Part shown: positions 24,254 to 32,835 of the stretch, one piece after another
Layout of the letters: each line of letters opens with the position of its first letter
Numbering within the stretch: the first letter of the stretch is position 1
NCBI RefSeq assembly: GCF_030813915.1
Contig: NZ_JAUSUJ010000001.1
Location: 186,001 to 250,000 of the forward strand
Length of the DNA: 64,000 nt
From: Rhodoplanes tepidamans
GTDB lineage: Bacteria; Pseudomonadota; Alphaproteobacteria; Rhizobiales; Xanthobacteraceae
Reading direction: 5' to 3'
Program-made: the position numbers and the translations under genes
The notes under the pieces: generated by a model
What the model saw: the letters and a program-made list of their open reading frames with translations, nothing else
What the model was told of the DNA's origin: nothing
The model's database searches: none

Positions 24254-26170
24254 ATGGCTTTCGGGGCGAACTTCAACGGCCGGCGGGTGCTGGTGATCGC
24301 GCACGATCTGGTCGCGACGGCCGCCGCCCTGGTCGTCAGCTTCTACATGCGGTTCGAGGAGGAGGGGCTGGCTGCCCGGCTCGACGGCCTGCTGCTCGTC
24401 GTTCCGGTGTTCGTCGTCTACGCCACCTGCGTCTACTGGTACTTCGACCTCTATCGCTCGAAGTGGCGCTTCGCCTCGCTGTTCGACCTCGCCAACATCG
24501 TGCGGGCCTCGGCCGTGCTCACCGTGTCGCTGCTGGTGGTCGACTACATCCTGCTGGCGCCGAACCTCTACGGGCACTTCTTCTTCGGCAAGATCACCAT
24601 CGTCCTGTATTTCGTCCTGCAGGTGTTCTTCCTCGGCGGCTCGCGCCTCGCCTACCGGTACTTCCGCTTCACCCGGACGCGGCGGCGGACCGTGCGCCAG
24701 GAGGCGGCGCCGATCCTGATCCTCGGCCGCGCCGCCGACGCCGAGGTGCTGCTGCGGGCGATCGAGAGCGGCGCGGTGCGCAACAGCTGGCCGGTCGGCA
24801 TCCTGTCGCCGTCGCCGGCCGACCAGGGCCAGACGCTGCGCGGCGTCTCGGTGCTCGGCCGCTTCTCCGACCTGCAGCGCGCCTATGTCGACCTCACGGC
24901 GCGCGGCATCGACGTGCGGCGCCTGGTGCTCACCGCTTCGGCCTTCGCGCCCGACACCGGCGTCGAGGACGCCCTGATGGTGGCGCGCCAGCTCGGCCTG
25001 CCGACCGGCCGGCTGTCCTCGCTGGAGGAGGGCGGCAACGTGCTGCGCCTCGCGCCGGTGGCGGTCGAGGACCTGCTGCTGCGGCCGAGCGTGGCGATCG
25101 ACTACGGCCGGCTGCGCGAGTTCGTGCGCGGCTGCAGCGTCGCCGTGACGGGCGGCGGCGGCTCGATCGGGGCCGAGATCTGCGACCGCGTGGTGACGTT
25201 CGGGGCGGCGCGGCTGCTGGTCATCGAGAACTCCGAGCCGGCGCTCCACGCCGTGATGGAGACGCTGAGCGCCAAGAACACCGACTGCGTCATCGAGGGC
25301 CGCATCGCCGACGTGCGCGACCGCCGCCGTCTCGACGTCGTGTTCGGCCATTTCGAGCCCGAGCTGGTGTTCCACGCCGCCGCCCTCAAGCACGTGCCGC
25401 TGCTCGAGCGCGACTGGGGCGAGGCGATCAAGACCAACGTGTTCGGCTCGATCAACGTCGCCGAGGCGGCGCTGCGCGCCGGCGCCCGCGGCATGGTGAT
25501 GATCTCGACCGACAAGGCGATCGAGCCGGTGTCGATGCTGGGCGCCACCAAGCGGTTCGCCGAGATGTACTGCCAGGCGCTCGACGCCGAGCTGGCGCGG
25601 CTGCGGGTCGAGGGCGGCCCGGCGCCGATGCGGCTGATCGCGGTGCGGTTCGGCAACGTGCTCGCCTCCAACGGCTCGGTGATCCCCAAGTTCAAGGCGC
25701 AGATCGAGGCGGGCGGGCCCGTCACCGTGACGCATCCGGACATGGTCCGCTTCTTCATGACCATCCGCGAGGCCTGCGACTTGGTGCTCACCGCGGCGAG
25801 CCACGCGCTCGGGCCGTCGGTGTCCGACGTCTCGGTCTACGTCCTCAACATGGGGCAGGCCGTGAAGATCCTCGACCTCGCCGAGCGGATGATCCGGCTG
25901 AGCGGCCTCGAGCCCGGCCGCGACGTGCAGATCGTCTACTCCGGCATCCGCCCCGGCGAGCGGCTGAACGAGATCCTGTTCGCCCGCGAGGAGCCGACCG
26001 TCGACATCGGCGTGCCGGGCGTGGTGGCGTCGCGGCCGGTGTTCGCCTCGCTCGACCAGATGCGCGCGCGCTTCGTCGCGCTCGAGCAGGCGCTCGCCTA
26101 TGGCGAGCGCGAGGGCGTCCTCCACGTGCTGCGTGACGCCGTGCCGGATTTCCGCGGTCAGGCGGCGTAG
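24254..26170 (+). CDS. polysaccharide biosynthesis NDP-sugar 4,6-dehydratase/epimerase (CapD/WbpM/FlaA1 type)
   Basis: A 638-residue protein. The first 160 residues hold four membrane segments and are followed by a nucleotide-binding-like domain (160-290). The SDR domain begins with TGGGGSIG at about 299. Relatives convert UDP-GlcNAc to 4-keto-6-deoxy sugars for O-antigen or glycans. The catalytic region reads ISTDKAIEPVSMLGATKR. Lys433 is present, but the residue four places before it, Tyr or Met in characterised enzymes, is Leu429. It converges on the epimerase/glycosyltransferase pair. Confidence 0.92.
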   Translation: MAFGANFNGRRVLVIAHDLVATAAALVVSFYMRFEEEGLAARLDGLLLVVPVFVVYATCVYWYFDLYRSKWRFASLFDLANIVRASAVLTVSLLVVDYILLAPNLYGHFFFGKITIVLYFVLQVFFLGGSRLAYRYFRFTRTRRRTVRQEAAPILILGRAADAEVLLRAIESGAVRNSWPVGILSPSPADQGQTLRGVSVLGRFSDLQRAYVDLTARGIDVRRLVLTASAFAPDTGVEDALMVARQLGLPTGRLSSLEEGGNVLRLAPVAVEDLLLRPSVAIDYGRLREFVRGCSVAVTGGGGSIGAEICDRVVTFGAARLLVIENSEPALHAVMETLSAKNTDCVIEGRIADVRDRRRLDVVFGHFEPELVFHAAALKHVPLLERDWGEAIKTNVFGSINVAEAALRAGARGMVMISTDKAIEPVSMLGATKRFAEMYCQALDAELARLRVEGGPAPMRLIAVRFGNVLASNGSVIPKFKAQIEAGGPVTVTHPDMVRFFMTIREACDLVLTAASHALGPSVSDVSVYVLNMGQAVKILDLAERMIRLSGLEPGRDVQIVYSGIRPGERLNEILFAREEPTVDIGVPGVVASRPVFASLDQMRARFVALEQALAYGEREGVLHVLRDAVPDFRGQAA

Positions 26171-26221
26171 ACCGGCCTCGATGGTGCGCGCCGACACGGC
26201 GCGCGGCCGGCCGACGGCGGA

Positions 26222-27148
26222 TCAGTCGAACCCGGCCCGCACGGTCGCCCGCAGGCCGCCGCGGGTCTCCACGGGCGGCCGCCAGCCGGCGGCGAGCAGC
26301 TTGCCGGGGTCGACCACCAGCTCGCCGCCGATGCGGTCCCACAGCACGCTGCGCTCGCTCGACCGCAGCAGGATCTCGAACGGCGCCGGCGTCCCGGCCG
26401 GCGGCGACCGCTGCGCCGCCTCGCGCAGGATGGTGATCATCTCGGCGAGCGTGATCGGGTCCGGATCGGCCACCAGATAGGTCTCGCCCAGCGTCGACGG
26501 GGTGTTCAGGCAGAACACGATGGCGTCGACCAGGTTCTCGATCGCCAGGAACGAGCGGCGGTTGGAGAAGGCGGCGGTGGGCAGCGGCCAGGGCGACGCC
26601 GAGATGCGCATCAGCAGCGCCATGTTGCCCTTGACGTGCGGGCCGTAGAGCAGCGCCGGCCGCAGGATGGTGAACGGGATGCGGGAGCCCCGCACCTCCG
26701 CCTCGGCGGCGAGCTTGGCGCGGTCGTGCGCCGTCACCGGGTGCGGCGCGTCGGTCTCGTGCACCGGGTGCTCGACCGCGGCGCCCGCCTGCGCCCCGAC
26801 CGAGGACAGATACACGAAGCGCTGGATCGAACGGCCCGCGCAGGCGCGGGCGAGCTCGCCGGTGGCGGCCCGGATGGCGCGGTCGTAGACCGTGTCCTCG
26901 ACGCCGCTGCGATACGGCAGCCCGGCGAGGTGGACGATCTCGTCGATGCCGGCGAGCAGCGGCCCCCAGTCGCAGGGCTCGGCGAGGTCCGGCATCGGCA
27001 CCGGCTCGATGCGGTCGCTGCGCGGGAGGTCGGCGGGATTGCGGGCGGCCGCCCGCACCAGGCGGTCGGAGGCGGCGAGGGCCGGCAGGAGGGCGCGGCC
27101 GACGAAGCCGGTCGCCCCGGTGACGAGGACGCGGCGGGTCGTGGTCAC
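26222..27148 (-). CDS. NAD-dependent epimerase/dehydratase (SDR)
   Basis: Extended/atypical SDR of 308 residues with TGATGFVGRAL at 9-19. The SSVGAQAG segment provides the Ser, while the usual YxxxK reads HDRAK (the Tyr is His), so catalysis may be altered. FTILRPALLYGPHVKGN is as in UDP-glucose 4-epimerase-like proteins. The GTG start overlaps the stop of the sugar-phosphate transferase gene (GTGA), so the two are translationally coupled, which points to a shared lipid-linked glycan pathway. Confidence 0.88.
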   Translation of the reverse strand: MTTTRRVLVTGATGFVGRALLPALAASDRLVRAAARNPADLPRSDRIEPVPMPDLAEPCDWGPLLAGIDEIVHLAGLPYRSGVEDTVYDRAIRAATGELARACAGRSIQRFVYLSSVGAQAGAAVEHPVHETDAPHPVTAHDRAKLAAEAEVRGSRIPFTILRPALLYGPHVKGNMALLMRISASPWPLPTAAFSNRRSFLAIENLVDAIVFCLNTPSTLGETYLVADPDPITLAEMITILREAAQRSPPAGTPAPFEILLRSSERSVLWDRIGGELVVDPGKLLAAGWRPPVETRGGLRATVRAGFD

Positions 27149-28224
27149 GGCGAGCCTCGCGACGAGAGGCGGCCGGTCCGGGGGCGGCCGAGATCGGCGA
27201 GCAGCAGGGCGACGGCCGCGCCGCCGGCGGTCGCCGCGGCGGTCGCGACGGCGGCGCCGGGCCGCACCACGGTCCACACGGCGAGCCCGGCGAGGACCAG
27301 GTTGGTCAGCGCGACGCGGCCGACCACCTGCGGCACCGCCAGTCCGTTCGCGACGGCACGCTGGTAGAAGTGGGTCCGGTGCGCCTCCCACACCCGCTCG
27401 CCGCGCAGGAGCCGCCGCCCGAGCGTCAGGGTCGCGTCCGCCACGTAGTACAGCGGCAGCAGCAGGGCGGCGGCGAGATGGCCGCGCGCCGCCGTCAGCA
27501 CCAGGAGCCAGCCGGTGACGAGGCCGAGCGGCAGGCTGCCGACGTCGCCGAGGAAGAGGCGCGCCACCGGCCGGTTGAACGGCGCGAAGCCGAGCAGCGC
27601 ACCGAGCAGCGCCAGCGCCACGACGCCGCCCTCGAACGGCAGGGCGCCGAGCGCGGCGAGCCCGGCGAGCGCCGCCGTCATCGGCACCATCTGGGCGACC
27701 GTCATCCAGTCGAGCCCGTCCATGAAGTTCACCAGGTTGACGAACCACAGGAGCCCGAGGCCGAGAAGGACGCTCTCGACCACCTCGGGCAGCGCCGGCA
27801 CGATCCGCAGGTCGCCCGGCAGGGCGGCGACCACGACCCCCACCGCCAGGGCCTGCAGGACGAGCCGCGGCCCGGGCGGCAGCGGGCGGACATCGTCGAC
27901 GAAGCCGGTGACGGCGAGCACCGCCACGCCGGCCGCCACCGCCGCCGCCTGCAGGCCGGCCGGCGCCCCGGCGGGATCGACGGCGGCGGTCGCCGCCAGC
28001 GCCGCGACGGCGCCCGCCGCCACGGCGATGCCGCCACCCTGCGGGGTCGGCACGGTGTGGGAGGAGCGCGCGGTCGGCCGCGCCAGCGCGATGCGGCGCA
28101 GCAGCGGCGACAGCGCGACGATCAGCGCCACCGTCACGGCGAGCGCTCCGACCATGGCCGGGAGGCCGGTCTCCAGCAGGAGCCGCCATCGCTCGACGTC
28201 CGGGCCCTCGACATTCGTACTCAT
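27145..28224 (-). CDS. WecA/MraY-type polyprenyl-phosphate sugar-1-phosphate transferase
   Basis: A 359-residue membrane protein with about 10-11 segments. It has the family loops NFMDGLDWMT, GDVGSLPLG and HRTHFYQRAV. Such enzymes attach a sugar-1-phosphate (often GlcNAc) to undecaprenyl phosphate and begin O-antigen or exopolysaccharide synthesis. It is the first gene of a two-gene operon with the downstream SDR. Confidence 0.92.
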   Translation of the reverse strand: MSTNVEGPDVERWRLLLETGLPAMVGALAVTVALIVALSPLLRRIALARPTARSSHTVPTPQGGGIAVAAGAVAALAATAAVDPAGAPAGLQAAAVAAGVAVLAVTGFVDDVRPLPPGPRLVLQALAVGVVVAALPGDLRIVPALPEVVESVLLGLGLLWFVNLVNFMDGLDWMTVAQMVPMTAALAGLAALGALPFEGGVVALALLGALLGFAPFNRPVARLFLGDVGSLPLGLVTGWLLVLTAARGHLAAALLLPLYYVADATLTLGRRLLRGERVWEAHRTHFYQRAVANGLAVPQVVGRVALTNLVLAGLAVWTVVRPGAAVATAAATAGGAAVALLLADLGRPRTGRLSSRGSP

Positions 28225-28381
28225 GTGGATCCGCTGGCGCGCCGCCGGCGCCGGTCCCCGCGCCGCTCCGGTGTCGTCCTCCGGGGTGGGCGAGTCGCGG
28301 GATCTGCCGGCCTTTACGACGAGTTAACCACAACCCGCGCGGCCCCGGTAGCGGCTGTGGCGCCGGCCGCGGAAAGGAGAA

Positions 28382-28415
28382 CGCGGCCTCCGGCGGGGAG
28401 AAGCCGGAGGCCGCG
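28382..28415. terminator. strong terminator hairpin after flgH
   Basis: Perfect 13-bp arms (CGCGGCCTCCGGC and its complement) around an 8-base loop. Reading in the flgH direction it is followed by TTCTCCTTTCC. It ends the flgFGAH operon. Confidence 0.7.
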
Positions 28416-28421
28416 CCGAGC

Positions 28422-28441
28422 GCCGTTCCGGCCGGAACGGC
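28422..28441. repeat. 20-bp perfect palindrome after flgH
   Basis: GCCGTTCCGG and its exact complement, directly next to the 13-bp terminator hairpin and before a third GC-rich stem (about 28453-28478). It may add to termination. Confidence 0.5.
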
Positions 28442-28490
28442 GGGGAGCTCGTGGACGGCGGCGCCTGCGGCGCCGTCGCGGTGCGGGACG

Positions 28491-29252
28491 TCAGAACGGC
28501 AGGATGATGTCGAACAGCTGCTGCCCGTAGCGCGGCTGCTGCACGTCGGTGATCTGGCCGCGGCCGCCATAGGCGATGCGGGCCTCGGCGATCTTGGTCG
28601 AATCGATGGTGTTGTCGCTCTGGATGTCCTCGGGCCGGACGATGCCGGCGACGATCAGTTCGCGCACCTCGAAGTTGACCCGGATCTCCTGGCGGCCCTC
28701 GACCACCAGGTTGCCGTTGGGCAGCACCTGGGTCACCACGGCGGCGACCGTGGTGGACAGCGTCTCCTTGCGGTCGATCGTGCCCTTGCCGTCGGTGGAA
28801 GCCGACGAATCGCTGGTCAGGATGCGGCCCGGCAGCGGCGCCTTGGCGGTGTTGAACGTGTTGGTGCCGATGAAGTCGGTGACGCCGGAGTCCTCGCTGC
28901 TGGAGCGGCTGCGGCTCGTCTCGTTCTCGTACTTGGCCTTGTCGGTGATGTTGACCGTGACGGTCAGGAGGTCACCGACCTGGTGGGCGCGCTGGTCCTT
29001 GAAGAAGGCCCGCGAGCCGTTCCGCCATAGCGAGTTGGGGTTGTAGACGGCCGGCTGCGGCATCGGCATCGGCATCTGCACCGGCTTGTAGCCGGGGGTG
29101 GCGGTCGGGTTCTCGATGGCGCTGAGCTTCGGCGTCTCGCCGATATTGGCGAGACGGTCGATCGCCGAGCAGCCGCCCGCGAGGGTCGCTCCGAGCAGCA
29201 CCGCGACGGTGGCGGCGCGCCGCGGCAGCGAGGGGTGGATGATCCTGGTCAT
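28491..29252 (-). CDS. flgH: flagellar L-ring protein FlgH
   Basis: Outer-membrane lipoprotein of 253 residues forming the L ring around the flagellar rod. The signal peptide ends in the lipobox LAGGC, with Cys28 as the lipidated residue. The family core includes SLWRNGSRAFFKDQRAHQVGDLLTV in the middle and FEVRELIVAGIVRPEDI near the end. It is the last gene of flgFGAH and starts six bases after the flgA stop. Confidence 0.97.
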   Translation of the reverse strand: MTRIIHPSLPRRAATVAVLLGATLAGGCSAIDRLANIGETPKLSAIENPTATPGYKPVQMPMPMPQPAVYNPNSLWRNGSRAFFKDQRAHQVGDLLTVTVNITDKAKYENETSRSRSSSEDSGVTDFIGTNTFNTAKAPLPGRILTSDSSASTDGKGTIDRKETLSTTVAAVVTQVLPNGNLVVEGRQEIRVNFEVRELIVAGIVRPEDIQSDNTIDSTKIAEARIAYGGRGQITDVQQPRYGQQLFDIILPF

Positions 29253-29258
29253 GACTCC

Positions 29259-30356
29259 TCACTCGCCGCTCTTCGGCGCGCTTCGGGCAGGGGCGGACGG
29301 CGGCAGGGCCGCGGCGGCGACGACGCGCGGCGTCGCCGAGACGAGGCGGATCTGGCCGGGGCCGGAGACGACGCCCTGCACGGTCCGCTTGGACTGCAGG
29401 TTGACGGCCGTGACCGTGTCGCCCTCGGCGCCGGCCTCCAGGGCCTTGCCGCGGGTGGTCAGGAACAGGCCGGGGGCCTCGAAGATCAGCGTGACGGTGT
29501 CGTCGCGCTTCACCAGGTCGGGCTTCATCAGGTCGTGGCGGCGGATCGGTTGGCCCGACCGCAGCTGCTGGCGGACGGCGAGCCCGGCGACGCGCTCGCC
29601 GGGAGCGGCCGCGTCGGTCGGCACCTCGGCCCGCGGCCGTCGCTCGACGATCACGTCGGTGGCCTTGATCACGTCGCCGCGCTGCAGGCTGCGGGCGGCG
29701 ACCACGGTCTCGACCATCTCGACCAGCGTGCCGGTGAAGCGCAGCGGCACCCGTCGCGCCGCCTGGCTGCCCGGCACCTCGAACGTGATGTCGAACCGGG
29801 TGGTGCGCGGGTCGTAGCTCGACCGCGCCACCACCAGCTCGCCGCTCGAGCTGGCCTCCACCGCGAAGGCGCGGACGTCGCGCTCGATCGTCAGCGACAG
29901 GCTGGCGGCCTCGCCGAGCCCGTACTGGCCCGAATAGGCCTGCAGGATGCGGTTCTGGATCTCGGCCGAGGAGAAGACGCGGCCGGCCCGGGTCACCTCG
30001 ACCTCGGCGATGTCGCCGAGGTCGACGCGGAACATCCGGTAGGGCCGCAGCGCCTCCATGATCTGAGAGGTGGAGACCGTGCCGGTGGTGCCGATGTCGG
30101 GCGCCCGGAAGACCGGGACGCCGGCCAGCGGCCCGGCGTTCTCCAGGAGGTCGCCGATCCGCACCAGCGGCTCCTTGACCGTGATGGTGCGCTTGAGCGT
30201 CGGGATGGAGCGGATCTCCATCAGCATGGATTCGACGGCGGCGGCCGGCGGCGGCGCGAGCGGGGCCGCGGCGGCGGCCGGCGAAGCTGCGAGCGGGGCC
30301 GCGACGGCGGCGGCGAGCAGGGGGGCTGCGATGGTGGCGGCGAAGCGGCGGGTCAT
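29259..30356 (-). CDS. flgA: flagellar P-ring assembly chaperone FlgA
   Basis: Periplasmic chaperone of 365 residues for FlgI assembly. It has an Ala-rich signal peptide (about 1-35), an N-terminal region and a C-terminal SAF-type domain with LQRGDVIKATDVIVERRP and GEPIRRHDL-like GQPIRRHDL. The ATG at 30356 follows AGGA eight bases upstream; a GTG at 30371 overlapping the flgG stop is the alternative. It is longer than enteric FlgA (about 220) because of the N-terminal extension common in alphaproteobacteria. Confidence 0.93.
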   Translation of the reverse strand: MTRRFAATIAAPLLAAAVAAPLAASPAAAAAPLAPPPAAAVESMLMEIRSIPTLKRTITVKEPLVRIGDLLENAGPLAGVPVFRAPDIGTTGTVSTSQIMEALRPYRMFRVDLGDIAEVEVTRAGRVFSSAEIQNRILQAYSGQYGLGEAASLSLTIERDVRAFAVEASSSGELVVARSSYDPRTTRFDITFEVPGSQAARRVPLRFTGTLVEMVETVVAARSLQRGDVIKATDVIVERRPRAEVPTDAAAPGERVAGLAVRQQLRSGQPIRRHDLMKPDLVKRDDTVTLIFEAPGLFLTTRGKALEAGAEGDTVTAVNLQSKRTVQGVVSGPGQIRLVSATPRVVAAAALPPSAPARSAPKSGE

Positions 30357-30367
30357 GGTCCCGGTCC

Positions 30368-31159
30368 TCACGAGCGCATCATGTTGGTGCCGGTCTGCAG
30401 CATCGAGTCGGTCGCCGAGATCACCTTGGCGTTCATCTCGTAGGCGCGCTGCGCGGCGATCAGGTCGGAAATCTCGGTCACCACCTCGACATTGGCCTGC
30501 TCGAGATACTTCTGCAGGATGTCGCCGTAGCCGTCGTTGGTGGCGGTGCCGTCGAGCGGGGTGCCGGAGGCGGTCGTCTCGGTGAACAGGTTGTCGCCGA
30601 TCGGCTGCAGGCCGGCCTTGTTGATGAACCGGGTCAGGGTCAGGGTGCCGACCACCTGGGCCGTGGTGTTGCCGGGAACCGTCACCGAGACCTGGCCCTG
30701 CGTGTTGATGGTGATGGCCGACGCGTTGGTCGGGATGGTGATGCCGGGCTGCACCAGGTAGCCCTGCGCCGTCACCATGCGGCCCTGCGAGTCCTTCTCG
30801 AAGGAGCCGTCCCGCGTGTAGGCGTAGGTGCCGTCGGGGAGCTGGATCTTGAAGAAGCCCTCGCCCCGGACCGCGACGTCGAGGTCGCCGTCGGTGTTGG
30901 ACAGCGTGCCCTGGGTCATGATGCGCGGCGTGCCGACGGTGCGCACGCCGGAGCCGAGATCGATGCCGACCGGCAGGATGTTGCCCTGGTCCGAGGTCTG
31001 GGTGCCGATCCGGCGGACGTGCTCGTAGAGCAGGTCCTGGAACTCCGCGCGCTGCCGCTTGTAGCCGGTCGTGCGCATGTTCGCGATGTTGTTCGAGATG
31101 ACCTGGACGTTGAGCTCCTGGGCGGCCATGCCGGTCGCGGCGGTGTGCAGTGCTCGCAT
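30368..31159 (-). CDS. flgG: flagellar distal rod protein FlgG
   Basis: Axial protein of 263 residues exported by the flagellar type III system. The N-terminus has the rod signature ATGMAAQELNVQVISNNIAN. The C-terminus is TEISDLIAAQRAYEMNAKVI. The central part includes a YAYTRDGSFEKDSQG motif. Length is typical (260-262). It follows flgF by 22 bases. Confidence 0.98.
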   Translation of the reverse strand: MRALHTAATGMAAQELNVQVISNNIANMRTTGYKRQRAEFQDLLYEHVRRIGTQTSDQGNILPVGIDLGSGVRTVGTPRIMTQGTLSNTDGDLDVAVRGEGFFKIQLPDGTYAYTRDGSFEKDSQGRMVTAQGYLVQPGITIPTNASAITINTQGQVSVTVPGNTTAQVVGTLTLTRFINKAGLQPIGDNLFTETTASGTPLDGTATNDGYGDILQKYLEQANVEVVTEISDLIAAQRAYEMNAKVISATDSMLQTGTNMMRS

Positions 31160-31181
31160 GGTGGTGTCTCCTCAGGAGGGC

Positions 31182-31952
31182 TCAGCTCGGGACTTCGGCG
31201 AGACGCTCGATCGCCGACTTGCGCATGTCGTTGTGCTGCGACAGCAGGTTCGCGATCGTGGTGTAGGTGCGCGAGACCTCGATCAGCCGCGTCATCTCGA
31301 TGACGCTGTTGACGTTCGACTTCTCCACCGCGCCCTGGACGACCTTCACGTCGGCGCCGGCGGCCTGCAGCCCGGCCCCGTCGGGCGCCGAGTACATGTT
31401 GTTGCCCTCCTTCTGGAGGAGCTGCGGATTGGCGAAGGAGACGAGCCGGAGCCGGCTGCGCTGCGAGTCGTAGAGCTTCTCGGCGCCCTGCAGCACCGTG
31501 ATCCGGCCGTCCGGCGTGATCGACACGTTGCGGTCGAGCGTCTGGAGGACGATCGGGCCGCCGTCGCCCATCACGGGCGAGCCGTCCAGGGTGACGAGCT
31601 GGCCCTGGGCGTTGATCTGCAGCGAGCCGGAGCGGGTGTAGCGCTCGCCGTCCGGCGTCTGCACCACCAGGAAGGCGTTGCCGTCGATCGCCACGTCGAG
31701 GGGATTGCCGGTCTGCTGGATGCCGCCCTGGCCGTAGTCGCGCCAGCTGCCGCCCTCCTCGACGAAGCGGACCGCCCGGTCCGGGTTGTCGAAGCGGTTC
31801 TCGCGCGCGAGCGGGGCCAGATGCTCCTGGAACCTCACGCGGTCGGCCTTGAAGCCTGTCGTGTTCACGTTGGCGATGTTGTTCGCGATCGAATCGAGCT
31901 CGCGGCGCAACGCCATCTGGGACGACAGCCCGATCAGGACTGCGTTCGGCAT
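31182..31952 (-). CDS. flgF: flagellar proximal rod protein FlgF
   Basis: Axial rod protein of 256 residues. It has the N-terminal SSQMALRRELDSIANNIANV and the C-terminal MTRLIEVSRTYTTIANLL helices of the rod family. The ATG at 31952 has GGGGAGA upstream; an in-frame ATG at 31967 lies within that ribosome site and is rejected. It is the first gene of flgFGAH and is preceded by a sigma-54 promoter about 100 bases upstream. Confidence 0.96.
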   Translation of the reverse strand: MPNAVLIGLSSQMALRRELDSIANNIANVNTTGFKADRVRFQEHLAPLARENRFDNPDRAVRFVEEGGSWRDYGQGGIQQTGNPLDVAIDGNAFLVVQTPDGERYTRSGSLQINAQGQLVTLDGSPVMGDGGPIVLQTLDRNVSITPDGRITVLQGAEKLYDSQRSRLRLVSFANPQLLQKEGNNMYSAPDGAGLQAAGADVKVVQGAVEKSNVNSVIEMTRLIEVSRTYTTIANLLSQHNDMRKSAIERLAEVPS

Positions 31953-32050
31953 CGGATCTCTCCCCATGTTCCGGGGCGACGCTTCTCCCGAGCGGCGCTC
32001 CGGCCTCCTGTGACGGCGGCTCTCCCAAGCCGTCGCCACGGCGGCTTCGA

Positions 32051-32066
32051 AGCAGTCCCCGTGCCA
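32051..32066 (-). promoter_or_regulatory. sigma-54 promoter of flgFGAH
   Basis: On the minus strand TGGCACGGGGACTGCT matches the consensus TGGCACG-N4-TTGCW with one change (CTGC). The -24 GG (32065-32064) and -12 GC (32053-32052) are exactly ten bases apart. Transcription would start near 32040, giving an 88-base leader to flgF. Confidence 0.75.
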
Positions 32067-32102
32067 GAGCGAAAAACATTTACGGATCAACGATGTCGTT
32101 GG

Positions 32103-32117
32103 TTAAGGGAGGGTTCA
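32103..32117. promoter_or_regulatory. CtrA-like site in the flgF-fliL control region
   Basis: TTAA-N7-TTCA, one base from the TTAA-N7-TTAA CtrA consensus, lying between the sigma-54 promoter and fliL. Confidence 0.4.
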
Positions 32118-32194
32118 CGGCCGGCAAGATGCGCCCGCCGGCCCCGGTCACCCGGCAAAAAGTGCCGTACAGGGGTGGTCTTGGAAAGTTTCCG

Positions 32195-32202
32195 TTAACC
32201 AT
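32195..32202 (+). promoter_or_regulatory. CtrA-type half-site before fliL
   Basis: TTAACCAT, the alternative CtrA motif, 106 bases before the fliL ATG in an AT-rich patch (TTTCCGTTAACCATTTGG). In Caulobacter fliLM is a CtrA-controlled class II operon. Confidence 0.5.
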
Positions 32203-32307
32203 TTGGCCACTACTGTGTTCCCGCGGCCGGAACCGCGAGAACCCGACCGAAACGGGCAGTGGGTTCGGACCGCGGCGAACGAGCCAGAGGCGATCAGGGG
32301 CACTGTC

Positions 32308-32817
32308 ATGGCGGGCAAGAATCAGGACGCCGAGGCGACCGCGCCGGAAGACGGCGAGAAGCCGGCCAAGAAGGGGCTTCCGATCAAGCTGATCGCGATC
32401 GCCGGTGGCGCCGTGCTGCTGCTCGGGGGCGGCGGCTTCGCGGCCTGGACGATGCTCGCCGGCGGCGGCGACCATGCTGAGCAGGCGCAGGCCGCACCGG
32501 CGGCCAAGCCGGCCGTGTTCTTCGACGTGCCGGACGTGCTCGTCAACCTCTCGGGTGCCAACAACGAGCGCACCCAGTACCTCAAGGTGAAGGTGGTGCT
32601 CGAGCTCTCCGACGCGAAGCTCAAGGAGCAGCTCACTCCGCTGATGCCGCGCCTGATGGACATGTTCCAGACCTATCTGCGCGAGCTCCGCCCGACCGAT
32701 CTCGACGGCTCCGCCGGCCTCTACCGGCTGAAGGAGGAGCTGACCCGCCGGGTCAACGCCTCGATCGCCCCCAACCGGGTGAACGCGGTGCTGTTCAAGG
32801 AAATCGTCGTCCAGTGA
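32308..32817 (+). CDS. fliL: flagellar basal-body protein FliL
   Basis: Single-span inner-membrane protein of 169 residues that associates with the stator. A charged cytoplasmic start is followed by one membrane segment (about 27-50, IAIAGGAVLLLGGGG), then a periplasmic domain with FDVPDVLVNL and the C-terminal VNAVLFKEIVVQ. AGGGG precedes the ATG at 32308. It heads the fliL-fliM-DUF6468-motE operon and is 18 bases from fliM. Confidence 0.95.
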   Translation: MAGKNQDAEATAPEDGEKPAKKGLPIKLIAIAGGAVLLLGGGGFAAWTMLAGGGDHAEQAQAAPAAKPAVFFDVPDVLVNLSGANNERTQYLKVKVVLELSDAKLKEQLTPLMPRLMDMFQTYLRELRPTDLDGSAGLYRLKEELTRRVNASIAPNRVNAVLFKEIVVQ

Positions 32818-32835
32818 CGCGCCGGGATACGTGTC

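Noticed and set aside
28320-28332. TTAACCAC as a CtrA half-site upstream of the sugar-phosphate transferase
   Set aside because: One mismatch in an 8-base motif without a second half is not enough.
32203-32220. Possible sigma-54 promoter toward fliL (TTGGCCACTACTGTGTTC)
   Set aside because: The -12 element reads GT instead of GC and the -24 lacks the CAC; the CtrA half-site next to it is the better explanation.
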